Assembly: GCF_032362555.1 (NCBI RefSeq)
Contig: NC_083514.1
Location: 8,789,001 to 8,853,000 of the forward strand
Length of the DNA: 64,000 nucleotides
DNA from: Amyelois transitella
Lineage: Eukaryota > Arthropoda > Insecta > Lepidoptera > Pyralidae
Direction: 5' to 3'
Shown here: positions 42,318 through 55,600 of the stretch, in pieces
Position numbering within the stretch: position 1 is the stretch's first letter
Layout of the letters: every line of letters begins with the position of its first letter
Made by a program: the position numbers and the translations under genes
Notes under the pieces: model-generated
Databases searched by the model: none
What the model saw: the letters and a program-made list of their open reading frames with translations, nothing else
What the model was told of the DNA's origin: nothing

Positions 42318-45300
42318 AGAGGCTGAGATACTTATATATACGATAGATATTGTGTCGTTTGGCGCAGAAATCGTTCTTTTTTTGTCATTGAAATCAATGA
42401 TTTTATCGGCAAATTCGTCGGTATAATCCATTTGCATGTCGAAAATGTGACGTTAATTGATTTTTTTTTCACTAAAATCGGTAAATTTTATAAAATTCAT
42501 TCAGTTTGTGTGCGAATGCAATAGATTTATTTGTCGGTAAAATAGATTTGTACTGTCGGTAAAGTCGTTAGAAATCGGAGGAATTTATTTTATATTATTC
42601 TGATTTTTATGATGAAAACGATGGAAAATTGATTTATTTGTCGAAAATCTGTACTTTTTTTTCAACTGATATCAAATTATCGATGGATTTAATTACTAGT
42701 TTTTCTTTAAAAAGTTAAGTGTTCAAAAGTTTGCCACACTTGAATTTCACAGTGTCTTATTGTACCAGATATTTTATTCGTAGCCCTAACCATATTTTTA
42801 TTTATATAATAGTTGGGCGGAATATTAACAATAGTCGATCAAAATAAAGCGCGTAATCCTATTTTTCCTTACTTTAAACATATTTAATAATTAAAAGTAA
42901 ATCAGACAAGTGAAAAAGGATTTTACTACTTCCATTAAGATAGTTTGTCTCACTTGTCAGTAATAGGAACTGAATCATTAAGGAGATTTCTTTTTACCAA
43001 GGTGTTGGCTAAATTCTCCAGTTCTATCGATAAATTTAACACTTAATACTTACAATGAAACTACAATATAATAGACTTATTGCAATACACTTATAATATT
43101 TTATTTTTACATATATTAAGACATATTATTATATATCGTGGCTTTCCTTAATACTGATGCATTTTTATAACTATAACTTTGAAGCGAGAGAAATTAGAAT
43201 TAGGTATTAAAAGATTTAAGTGTAATATTTTGAAAATAACGTAATGAACGTAGAGAAGTATGAACCACTGTCTGTTAAAAGTCATAGAATTATAGGTACA
43301 GTCATAAACGTAAATAAGTAGTATACAGGGCTACATGTAAATTTAAATATTTAACCAAAAGGTCTCTCAAATTTCTGTGTGTTAACTTTTATTCATTTAT
43401 TTGGTTTGTTAACAGTATAACATTAAAAACAAACATAAACCTTAAATAATTTGTAGCACAAACATTTTATATGTTATATCATTTTTAAATTACAATTAAA
43501 TTCCAATTTTAATTTATGCAAAATAATTATTTTGGTATATTGGGCTCTGTATAATTATTATTGTTGTTGATTGTACCTTTAATGTATGGTTAGTATTTCG
43601 TTGCGGATTGGTTATGGTAGGTTTAATTTTTTTATGTAAATATTTATTATGTTTCAACTTTAGACATTTTTACATGCGTTGTGATTTCGTTTTATTGAAG
43701 TTGCAGAATGGTGATATTTATTGGACTTGTATTATGGCCTAACCATGATCCAGGTTGGGTCAGCTTTTCCTCTCCCTTATTTATAAACATTGAAAAGGTA
43801 TATATCTTCTGTCTCTTACTGCCACTACAAGGTATGTGTCTTCTCTACTTTTCTATAAGTTCGATAACGTCAAGATAGAGAAGATAAGACATATGCCTTA
43901 ACAACTTGTTTTGTGAATGAGCCTGCCCTGTTAGGGTCACAGAGGTCAGACGGAAGTCTTTTTGCCAGTTCCTGGATCATGGTCACGGGAAAAATAAGCG
44001 TTCCTCTCTAAGGAGAACGCGAAAGAGACTTAAGATGAAGTTTGGAAGCCAATACCTCACTGGAATTTCCGAAATCTTTGCCGCTTCTTATAAAAGGCTT
44101 ATTTCTATTTTTTATTCTAAAATGATAGTAGAAGTCACAACACATAGAATTGCCTTTATGAAAAACATTCTGATAATCAGTATGTTTTTTTTGGAGTATG
44201 AGAATTTTTATTTTCAGTAATAACCTCTGTACTCTGTAATACTTAAATGTCTTTATTTACAAGAGACGTTTTGGAAATTCCTGAGGTATCGTGCTAGTGA
44301 ATGGCCTTTAGTCTTTCATTTTATTGGACTGCTTTAATTAAGTCTTAGACTGCATTGGTTAATGCTTAGATAATTAGGTTGTATTATGCTTATTTATTCT
44401 GTTAAATTATTATACATGTTGCTGCCGAATAGCGAACTTCAATTGTAATACCCGTAGAAATCGGAATATAAGACAATAGAAATGCCATATTGTATTTGAA
44501 ACTATAGCGAAAACGTGTCGACGTCGTATGAATTTTCAGTTGTAAAGCTGATAAATCGCAAAACTGAAATGCAATATGGAAACAAAACGTGCTGTAAATA
44601 TTGCCCCAATTATCATTGCATCGCTTTCACCAGTATTTACCACTTCTACTGTCTCATATTATTCTGAATTCTATGGTGATCTTACGATATTCGTAAGTAG
44701 ATAAAAGTTGGCGTACGAAATAAATTACGATTGAATTGAGATAGTCCTCTTTTTAAGAAGTCGGTTAAAAACGTTGCTACAGAGAAAATACAGGTTACCT
44801 TACCTATACCTTAAGAAACACCGAGAAATTGAAACGTATATTTTGGCTTCGACATATGAAATGTTTAGTTATCAAAAGTATTGATTCGAAATTATTTGTT
44901 AAGAATAATATAATTATATTATGATATATCTAATCCTTTTTGGCCATATTTATAATAAAAATAAAATTAATGTAGCTGAGTAATGTATAATTAATTGATA
45001 AAGAAAATATAGCCCAAATTGTTTACAAAATTAATCCAAATTGTGTCTTGGTAGTGCCAATTATACCCCATTTAAGTATACACATGTAAGTTTTGTAACG
45101 TCTACACACAAAAATCCCTAGTATTGTAACGTCAAAAGACTCAAATTTTAGAATTAGACCCCTGCACTGATTCGTTAATATTTCGAATGAATTTTGTAAC
45201 TAATGTTTACGAAGTCATGCGAGTAATTAAAAAATAAAAACAGTTTTTGAAGTCAACTTTAATAGGAGGCAAAGATTGGCAATCGTAAATGGAATGTTCG

Positions 45301-46692
45301 AGATATATTCTCGGTACTTAATCATTGCCAACTTAGTCCTTCAATGTGTTTTTAAGAGATTTCTTCTCAATAAAAATTATTCGTAACTCATTGTTGAAAA
45401 AAATATCACGAAATTGTATAGAAAGGTCACATCATGTCGCAAATAAAGTTAGAAAATATTTCTATTTCAATTATAAATTCTTTTTATATTATTTGACTAT
45501 GCAGTATTGTTATAAAGATTAATGATTTATTTTAGCTTAACTCGTTATATCTGTTACGCTATCATGTTTGTAATGACTTTACAGCATTATGTAGATTCTA
45601 ATATTTATATCCTATTTACCTACTAATGTAAATGTACTATGCATTTATTTCTAAAGGAAACTTGTACACGACATCTTTTGTATATTATTTTTATTAAATT
45701 AATCTCTTTTTTCCCTTTCTTACAGCAGTGTTTTATAATTCGGTATTGTGTGCTTTTTTTGCGGAAGCGAAATTGTTTAAAACGTAATATTTATACTCTT
45801 TGGTGTGCATACTCTTTTTTTTTATACATACCTAGTTGGTTTGAATGTAGTACACAATTCCACATCTTGTAAGTAATCTAGAAATTAGGTGAAAGTAAAA
45901 AAGTTTTGGAGAAAATCCTTGTGAAAAGTAATGAGATGCGTGTACAAGTGTGGACGTGCCCCAATAGAAATGAATTGAGACTAAGCATTGCCTTGATTCT
46001 TCTATACAAATTAGAGTTAAGTCCTGACTACATTTCTTATGTTGATACAAGTATTTTCTTGTTTATATGTAATTGCAATATTATTTTATGTGTATGGTGC
46101 TCCAGTGTAATATAGGTTTACATTTGTATCCTACTATTTTCGAAATAAACATGTCCTGATTCCAATATTTTATGGAGTTTGAATTTCCTGCGCCCGTTTT
46201 ATTATCGTAAAGAGAAAATAATAATGTTTTTAACAAATATCCTCAGAGTGTTGACCAATTTTGATGATATGGCACAGAGACCGACAAAAGCATCAGGAAT
46301 TTAAAATAGGATACTTTAATATGTCGCCCACTGTACACATGCCTAAGTGAAAAAAAAAAACATAAGTAAACACTACATCTTTTCACTTGCTATGACCCTT
46401 GTACATTTTCGCTTTATTCACATTCGTAACTTTCATGCAAGTTCGGTGGTTTCGAGTACTCTTGAGCTGACATTTGGCTAGGACGTCCTTGATTTGATCA
46501 AGGTACGAGGCCTTCCTACTCCAAGCTATCCATTCAGACTCTCAACTTTCATTTATTTAACGTCTAAATCTCTTGCAGGGTAGACAGAGCCAACAGTCTT
46601 GAAAAGAAAAAAAAAAAACAAGATTCAAATTAAACTATATAATTCTAATAAACGGAAACACACTTCATCAACTTAAATACTCTTAACACAAG
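42318..46692. other. Abp1-CENP-T convergent intergenic region
   Basis: 4.4 kb of AT-rich DNA. The Abp1 3' UTR may end after AATAAA at 42843, or extend to AATAAA near 46144. CCATGATCCAGG at 43745-43756 and its inverse CCTGGATCATGG at 43971-43982 bracket about 235 bp, possibly an inverted-repeat element. A family-A scrap is at 46555-46608. No further gene is visible. Confidence 0.5.
46552..46557 (-). terminator. Probable CENP-T poly(A) signal
   Basis: AATAAA on the minus strand, 136 bp past the CENP-T stop codon. Confidence 0.45.
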
Positions 46693-49600
46693 TTATCCTT
46701 GGACGGTGGTCCCGCGCAGGATATCAGCGAACACCCCTTGCCGTGGTAACGGGATTTTATTGACCACGTCTGGAACAACCTGGAACAACATGCTTTAGTT
46801 CAAATTCGAAATTTTTATTAATTCATCATAGGGCATTTCGACATCACTTAATAAATGTCATAAATTTTGATTTCACAACATTGGTTGACGTCTAATAAAT
46901 TACTTGAAACTAAGTTGATTGCCGCTTCCAAAAGCAGAAGAAGTGTTAACAAACTGCACTGCAGCATTTTCTTCAATGACGTCAAAGTTTAGAATAGACA
47001 TGTGGATTAATTGATTTATACAAAATTTTGAAGACATAATGAGTAGCTTAACCTTTTCAGCGCCAAAGTCTGATATATCAGACGTTTAAGTTTCGTGCCC
47101 CCGCCGCCAAAGTCTGATATATCAGTCAAATAAATCTTACCAATTTAGCTCTATTTTTTCTTATCTTTATAGTACCTGACGACATATGCATAACATTTTC
47201 AGACAGTTCATACTTTAGTTAATCAAAAATAACAATTTCACGATTTATTATAATGTTATTTGAATAATAAATTATTAAAAACAAAACCGTGTTTATCAGA
47301 GATTCTGACTTTTTTTTTATTTGAACCCTCAGCGCCAATGTCTTATATATCAGACATTAGTGATGTGACATTACAATGTTACTACTTAAACCATAAATCT
47401 GGAACTCTCAAAAGAAACGTCTAAAAAATTAAAAATATTAAAGGTTTTTGTTTTGGGCATTAAAACTATTTAGTGTGTCGTAATTTAACCAAGTTTTAGC
47501 ACAGAAAGTGCATTTATTTTCAAATGATGTTTTGCATCGAATCCAGTAAATTGCATGGTATGTCACAACACTATAGCGACACGATCATGCATCAGTCTCG
47601 TACGCCAACGTCTGATATATAAGACGCGGAAGTGACGTCAGAGGCGTTAGATGTTTCTAGAACTATTTATTTCGTGCTGTACAATGAGGGTAGGAGGTAT
47701 CGATAAATTATGGTAGTACCCTGTCATGTTATTTTCTGGGTTATCATCTCTGCGTTGCTGTGTAGATTTATTATAATTGCAAATTAATATTTATTGAAAT
47801 ATGCCTACTGCAAAGGAGTTGATTAGGATTTACCTTAAGCCAAAATTACACTTTCAGATGATTCAAGTTAGTCATGTAGGGTAAGTAGGCAAGTCATGTA
47901 GTGTAGGTAAAATTTTTACAACATGCAATCAGTCTTTGTCTTTTAAATAAAAATAACCTGATTGAAGGATTTTTAAATAATAATAATACGATCATCAATA
48001 TTAGTAAAATAATAATTGTCTCCATCATTTTATTAATTAAATCAATAAGTTAAAAGTATATCTTTCGTAAGGTATCGAAGTTTATGACCGGAAGTTGACA
48101 CATCACTAACACTCGTTAAAAATTCATATTAAGCGTACGCCACTGTCTGATTTATCAGACACGTAGTGATGCAATTAATTATCATGATTACTTGTGCGTA
48201 TTTTCGCTGTATTAATACGCCATTGAGATTTCAATACATTTTAAAATGTTTCAAGGAGTAAAAATCTATACTAATATTATAAAGCTGAAGAGTTTGTTTT
48301 GTTTGTTTGTTTGTTTGTTTAAACGCGCTAAACTCAGAAACTACTGAACCGATTTGAATAATTCTTTCACTGTTAGATAGTCTATTTATTGAGGAAGGCT
48401 ATAGGCTACATTTTATCCCGGATTTCCTACGGGAAACGTCAACAATGCAGGTGAAAGTTAAATGAGTCGGCCATCTGCGAGCTTTCCACGCGAACGCTGC
48501 GCAAACCAACAAAGATATAGTAAAACAATGTACTAAAGATGTGAAGTACTCATTTTTTGCCACAAAAAAGTCCGCGAGATTATATATCTATCTCTTAAGG
48601 TTTACTTACAATAACCACTTTTATGTTCATTTTTTAAGATAATTTTTTCATTATAAACATAAGTTATTTTGAAACCAATTTTCTTTAATTCAGTATTAAT
48701 CCTTATCCAAATAAATATGTTTATTACTTTCGGCTTTTCATGTAGACTAAAATTGCCATTTACAGTATATAAATCAGACGAATAGGTTTTGAGATATAGT
48801 CGTTATAAGCAATTTGCAGCGAAACATTTAATACAGCGAACCAGCGTTCTTTCTAATACGCCGGCAGGCGGTCACGCCTGAGACATCTTAGAAGATATTA
48901 CTATTTTAAAGTAAAGTAAAGTATCAGCCTGTAAGATTCCACTATAGGCTATTTGACTGTATTAAAAATATACATTTCTTTTATGTCATCAGTCTTAATA
49001 TTATTTTTTTGGAGCGATTTGTAATAACGCGAGATAAAAATATTGCATTATTTAAACAAAATCCGTCTCAGAAAATTAGGTTTTTATATGCAGCTGTCAC
49101 GTGACTAAAAACGAACGTGATTGGCTATTTCTATTATGACGTCAATTATCCATAAACAGACTGTGGATCGTACCGTTCCTTAGTGTTCGCTATTATTTTT
49201 CAAGATTTTATAAGTGTTTGATCGCTCAGGTTTACTCAGATAACATAGGTATTTAATAATGGAAACCAATTCCGCGAAAGCTGACAGTTGAAACCTACCA
49301 AAAGTGGACGCAATAATGGTTGGAAGAAGAAATCTGGATTGTCTTCTTCAAAGACAATCCAGATTTCTATGCTGCCGAACTGAGGAATGTGAAAACATCA
49401 ATATAAGTATATCTTGGTAACCACTGATCTGAGATCATGATCTGAAACCACTTCTTACGAATATTCAAATCCATCGGCATAGAAAAAAACAGTTTCGTAG
49501 GAGATTTTATTGTTGTATTAGTGCATTGAGGCACTGCACAACATTTATAGGAACTCATTTTAATAATTTTCACACATATGACGTGGCACAAGTTAAATAA

Positions 49601-52600
49601 AACAAGAGGAAATCAAAACTTTTCGAAACACCAACAAGCTTTGTATGATATTTACACGAAATTTACGTCACTGCATGCTATGGCCGCCATATTGCTAAAA
49701 GTCGCGTTTTGGCGGCATATTTGAATATTTCATTTTCTTTTTCGATTTTTTGATGAAATAGCTGTAATAAAGGCAGAAAAGTATTTTTGTAGGGCTCCTT
49801 ATAAACAAATAAATACCCTTAGATAGTTTTTAGAACTTTGTCAAATAGCCTATTGGGCAAAGGCCTTTCATCTCACTATATACGGTCTACGTTCCGTCGC
49901 GGGTAATGATGTGGGCCAAGTCGTCGCCAAGTCGCATAACAATTAGCAACTATAATTGATAAAGCCGAGGAGGATGTTTGGAAAAATAAATATGATGCCC
50001 AAAATAACTATTCCACGCGGACGAAGTCGCGGGCACAGCTAGTAATAAAATAAAACCCATGAACTTAAAATATAACTATAGAGATATATTTTATAATGAT
50101 TTATTTAATACAAATTAACAATATCGATACTCAATATTGTCAACACTAGTAAATCAACCACGTTTATTGCCGTGGCGTGTGGTGAACGTTTTTGACGAAA
50201 ACTCTTGGCGTGGAAAGGGTTAACAAGCTATTCCTTAACTAGGAGATGAGGGCACTAATTATGGACGTTGTTGTGTGTGTAGAAAGCTGTCAGCTGACAA
50301 AGTTTCTCGGATATAAGAGCTGGCTGCTTTTTCAGAGTATATGGATAGTAAGTACTCTGGACATGCAAAAATATTCTGCAAGATTCCGGGATCTCTTTGA
50401 CGAAATTGTATATTATATCGATCGATATGCAGAGATCATGGAGTCAGTCTCTGCCTGTCCCTCAGGGTGATTTTATGTATATCGATAAATTAGTTATACA
50501 AAATTATTCTTGGTCTTTTACTTCAAAGAAAACTTATTTTTGAAAATTAAAATCTCAATTCTATCATAAAGCCAAGCAGCTGAACGTGGCCTTTCAGTCA
50601 TTTCAAGACTATTGGCTCTGTTGACTCCGCAAGGGATATAGACATGATTATATGTATGTATGTACTGAATAAAACCTCACCTTAACTCTAATCTCCCTCG
50701 GCATGTAATCGTGGAAGAACTGGTAGAAATCGAAGTGCGTGGTGACCACACAAAGCCTCGCCATCTCGTGCTTCAACACCTCCACGGCGTCCGCCGGCGC
50801 TACGTCGTGCCTTCGCAAATCCTTGGCGAAATTGTATATCGTTTCTACCAGTTTCTCAGCGCGGATTCTCGCTTTGTAGTCGTAACTGGAAGAAATTATG
50901 TAAGGTACAAGGTACTTTATGGTCTGATAAATTTATTTGTTTTGAACCTCGGTTATGAAGAACTGTGATAACGCAACAGCTCTTCTCGCTATGAAGTTCC
51001 AAATGATTTTTGTTTGTTACCGCTTCTTCTGCACTGACGCCTTGGAAGCGGCAGTAAACTTAGTTTTTAAGTAATGTATTTGACGTCAACCAAGTTGTTA
51101 AACCATACGACAATTATTAAGCGATATAATAATATCCTATAATAATGAATAAAAAATTTTGAATTTTAAAATTTTTTGAATTTTTTATAATTTATTAAAA
51201 AAAATTAAATTAAAAAAAAAGTTATGTGTAACCTTTTTATGAATGGTCATACATAATGGTATGACCTTATAAAATGCGACTTGCGATAATTTATGTTAAT
51301 CAAAATTCTATTATTTTTGTACACAAGTATAAATTATACTTTTACAATTATTTTCACTGTCATTGCCATGTCCTTATCATTATTTTTGCGATATAATCCT
51401 AAAAATTGATTTGAGGGATCGAATTCAGTAGCTGACATTATCAAAAATATAATTAACTAGCGACCCGCCCGGCTTCGCACGGGTGCAAAATTCGGAAAAA
51501 ATTATACATAAAACATACAAAAACCTTCCTCTTGAATCACTCTACCTGTTACAAAAAACCGCATCAAAATCCGTTGCGTAATTGTAAAGATTTAAGCATA
51601 CAGACAAACAGACTAAAATAGCGACTTTGTTTTATACTATGTAGTGATTACATAATAAAATTACTTACGTGCCCTCCAATTTGCTCTCCAAAAACTTGTA
51701 CAACCGCTTCGTGATCCACGACGCGTTGCTCGGCTGGAACCTTCTAGGCGGTTTGTATTTCATATCTTCTATCAATTCCTTCGGCAAGTCTTCTAGAGGA
51801 ATCATAGACCTGATGGGTTTCGTCTTTGGTTTGCTGTGTACCGATTTCGTGGCGCGTTTAAAGACGAATGGTCTATTGGGCACTTTGAAAGGATTCAATA
51901 TGTCTCTGGTGGGAGCTTTGAGGGAGTTCTTTACTTCTTCTTCCTGCAAAATTTATGTAATTTATGTAAGTAATTTGTGTAGAAAAAACACAAGTTCTAA
52001 AAAAAATTATTAGTCATGCCAAGTTTTTTTACTTACTCATTCTTAAAAGTCGTGACTCAATTAATTTTTTAATTGTTAAAAAAGTTATGAAATTATTTAA
52101 TTGATGCACCACAATCATTTTCTGATAAATAAAATAAAATGACAGCTAAATAAAAGAATACCTTTTAAGCACAAGCAGTGAAAACAATATAGCAATGAAA
52201 CACTTACCAGTTTCTTCTTGTTTTCCATGTTCTGCTTCTTAATCTTCTGCAAATACATCTCCAGTGTAGTTTGGCGCGTTCTCTTTGATACGTCGTTGGC
52301 ACTATTTTCATCCACTTCAAGACTATCTTCTACTACATGAGAATTACTATCATACTGATGAGCATTACTCTCATATTGTTGAGCATTACTTTCAAATTGA
52401 TTAGAATTACTTTTATCCTCGTGAGAATCACTTTCATATTCAAGAGCAGTACTTTCTTCCTCTTCAGCATCATCCCTTTCCTCATGAACATTACTTTGTT
52501 GCTCTAGAGCATCATCTTCTTCGTGTGCATTACTTTCTTCCTCTTGAACGTCACTTTCATACGCAAGAGCATTACTTTCTTCCTCATCACCATTACTTGC

Positions 52601-55600
52601 ATATTCATGATCATTACTTTCCTCGACATGAACATTATCTTCTTCCTCAATTTCACTTTCATTCTCAGGTTCATTGTTTTCTACCTCATGTTCATCAGTT
52701 CCAACCTCATTAGTATTATCTTCTTCTGCTTCACTTTCAGCAATATGAGAATGTTCTACTTCTTCTTGTTCAGTACTTTCATCAATATGAGCATTTACTT
52801 GTTCTTCTTGATCATTACTCCTATCCTCATGAGCATTATCTGTCTCTACAGCATCATCTCTAGCAGGCGATTCCGGAAGTTCAGTTGAATTAGCTCTTGG
52901 CATGTCTAAATCATTGATATCATGAATAGCCGTTTGCCGTTTAGCCGATTTCTCCATGACTAAGGCCCGTAAAGATTTTCTTGGAGTAAAATCACGACCA
53001 AATGTTTGTCGTAGCGTTTTTCTAGTAGTTCTGTGTGAGTCCCAACCTGAACCTTCACCGCTTGAGTTTTTAGTGCCATCAGACAAACCTGTACTTTCTC
53101 TAGGTGGCGCTAAACTAGGTCTAATATTAAGATTTTTGATCATACTAGTTTTCCTTACACTTGTATTACGGCCTTTAGCAGTGAAGGATTGTAGATGTTC
53201 TATGTCATGCCTTAAAACAGCCTCAGGCGATTTAACATTAGTATCATTTTTCTTCCTGTGTCTGCCTGTAGTATCATGCGATACATTAGGTGTGTCCTCT
53301 TCCGTACCATTTATACTGTTAACTTCACTATTCTTCTCGATTGGTCTATCGTTTCCATCATTAACGTCTTCATTAATTATTTCTTGATTTTCATCTTGTT
53401 CTTCAACTTCAGACTCTTGGCCTTTATGTTCTTCTTCAGATTGCTGCTCTTGTTCACTCTCATTTTCAACTTGACTCTCATCTTGTTCTTCGTTTTCATG
53501 TTCTTCTTCAACCTCAGATTCTAGCACTTCATCCCTCTCATTTTCAATTTGACTCTGGTCTTGAATTTCATTTTCTTTGTCCATTTCAATGTCTTCGTTA
53601 TCATCTTTTTCATTATCTACACCTTTGTCATCTTCATGAGTTTTTTCAATTTCTTGACTTTGCTCCATTAATTCCCGATTATAATTTTCTTTCTTCATAT
53701 CTTGAACTTCTTTTTCTTCCTCAGTTTCAGACTTCTCTTTTTCGTCCTCACTGATTTGATTATTGTCCCATCTTTCTCCTTCGCTATAATTTTTCTCTTC
53801 TGATTCATTTACTATCTTTGCATCAGCATCATTTGGAATTTTACCTGTATTTTCTTGACTATTATCTATATCTACTACATTTTTGGGAAGAATATTTTCA
53901 CTTGAATTATCTACGCTTTGTTTTTCGTAATTTGCCTCAATAGGCTCTTCATCACTGTTAGCGAGAGCTAATCTTATTCCTTCCATTTCATCTAACTCCT
54001 TCACTTGGCCATCTTCCTGGTCATTTTGGGACCCATCCTGGCCATTCACAGCAGATTTATGTAAGTTTTTAGTGACTTTCGATTTATTTAAAGAACTGTT
54101 CGATTTCGACAATAAAGATTTATTTTTAGAATTAACAGACTTATCAGCCTGTTTAGCATTCTTAATGTTAGTAGTTTTCTCCTGGTCGTCCTGTTTGCCA
54201 TTTTGGTACACAGCCTCGTCATTCACAGCAGATTTTTGTAAACTTCTACTGACTTTCGACTTAGATTTATTCAAAGAAATGTTTGATTGTGTGGTCTTGT
54301 TTACTACAGCCATGCCGTTAGTAGCCTGCACTTGGTAGTCTTCAGCATCAGTTTGGTACACAACCTCTTCATTCATGGTAGATTTTTGTAAATTTTTATT
54401 GCGTTTAGATTTATTCATAGAATTATTTGATTTTGACAATTTAGATTTATTTTTAGAAGTAACTGATTTATTTGACTGTTTGGTTTTGTTAACTGCAGCG
54501 GTACTATTAGTGGCCTCTGACTCTTTTCCTTCAGATAATTTGCTAAGTCTAGCTTTCTTTGCTGGCGAGTCGGTCATCATAGCTTCAAGTTGATTTTGAA
54601 CCATTGTTGAAGATGGTAGAAGTTTCCAATCATCCATATCAATGTCAGTAGTTACACTCGATGTTGGCGAAGGATCTCTTGTACCCTTAGAAGTAGTACT
54701 GACTCTTCTACTTGGTACGTCAAGTTTTTTTTGGAATCCAAACACTTTAGGTTGAATCTCAGGTTCATCTTCACTTTCCGAAGCAATAAAATCAGCAAAC
54801 TTGTTCTTTCTTTTCACACCTGCTCTGTTGCCAAACAAGTTCCTGACTTGTCCTTTAACTTCTCCAGCAGTTTTGTTAACTGTTTTATCCGGAGAAAACC
54901 TAAGCAGTTCTGTGGGAAATGCTGGCTTGGATCTTGCCTTTGAACTGTGACCAAACAACTTTTTGGTACCAGCTACAATCGTTTTTTCACTTTTATCAGG
55001 TTCTGCACCAGTTTTGTCAAGTTCAGCCATATTATCCCTGGTTCCAAGGAGTTGAGCAAACTTATTTTGTGGATGATTTTCTTTCTGTGTGAACAATTTA
55101 CGCTGTGGGATAACAATGCTACTGATTGACTCGTTGTCACTACTATCTGGTAAATTGAGTGTCTTGTCCTTCTTCTCTTGGCTGAAATTAAATTACAAAG
55201 ATTATAAGTAATTAACAAATATTATAATTATTGATGGTTAGTTGAAAGAAATTCATTTGTTCAAATAAATGTTGTTTTTATTCCTACAATCAAGCACACG
55301 TGTGCTTGATTGTAGGATAAGTATAAATAAGGGTAAAATTACCTCAAAACCTCGACATCCATGTATTCCTCCATAACATTATAAGGCTCATCTTGTTTCT
55401 CATTTTCTAAAACCTCCATTATATCTCTAGACGTGTCATTTAGCTTCTTCCACCAACTGTTACCTGCAATGTTGGTTTAATAGTAATTATTTATTTTATT
55501 GGGTAACCTTACTTTATCACAGTCTCAAACTAGAGTAGGCCTGTGGCAGCACTATATAAAACTATAAAACCTCTCTCATTGCACACCCTAAATCAGATGA

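Larger units (their letters stand above)
47052..50219. mobile_element. piggyBac-like (TTAA) non-autonomous transposon, with nested insertions
   Basis: Flanked by TTAA on both sides (47048-47051 and 50220-50223). Imperfect terminal inverted repeats are CCTTTTCAGCGCCAAAG at the left and the inverse of CCCTTTCCACGCCAAGAG at the right. Length 3168 bp, of which 1778 bp is a later Helitron. The left half carries five copies of a CGCCA..GTCTGATATATCAGAC-like motif. No transposase frame was seen. It lies in the last intron of CENP-T. Confidence 0.8.

Noticed and set aside
45639-46115. Phe/Leu/Ile-rich small frames before the CENP-T 3' end
   Set aside because: AT-rich chance frames with no start context or family match.
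46561-46615. Possible gene signal with poly-A next to the CENP-T 3' end
   Set aside because: It is a family-A scrap followed by an A run.
52523-54943. Several plus-strand open frames rich in Phe, Leu, Ile and Ser
   Set aside because: Antisense of the Glu/Asp/Lys-rich repeats of CENP-T; their hydrophobic look is a by-product.
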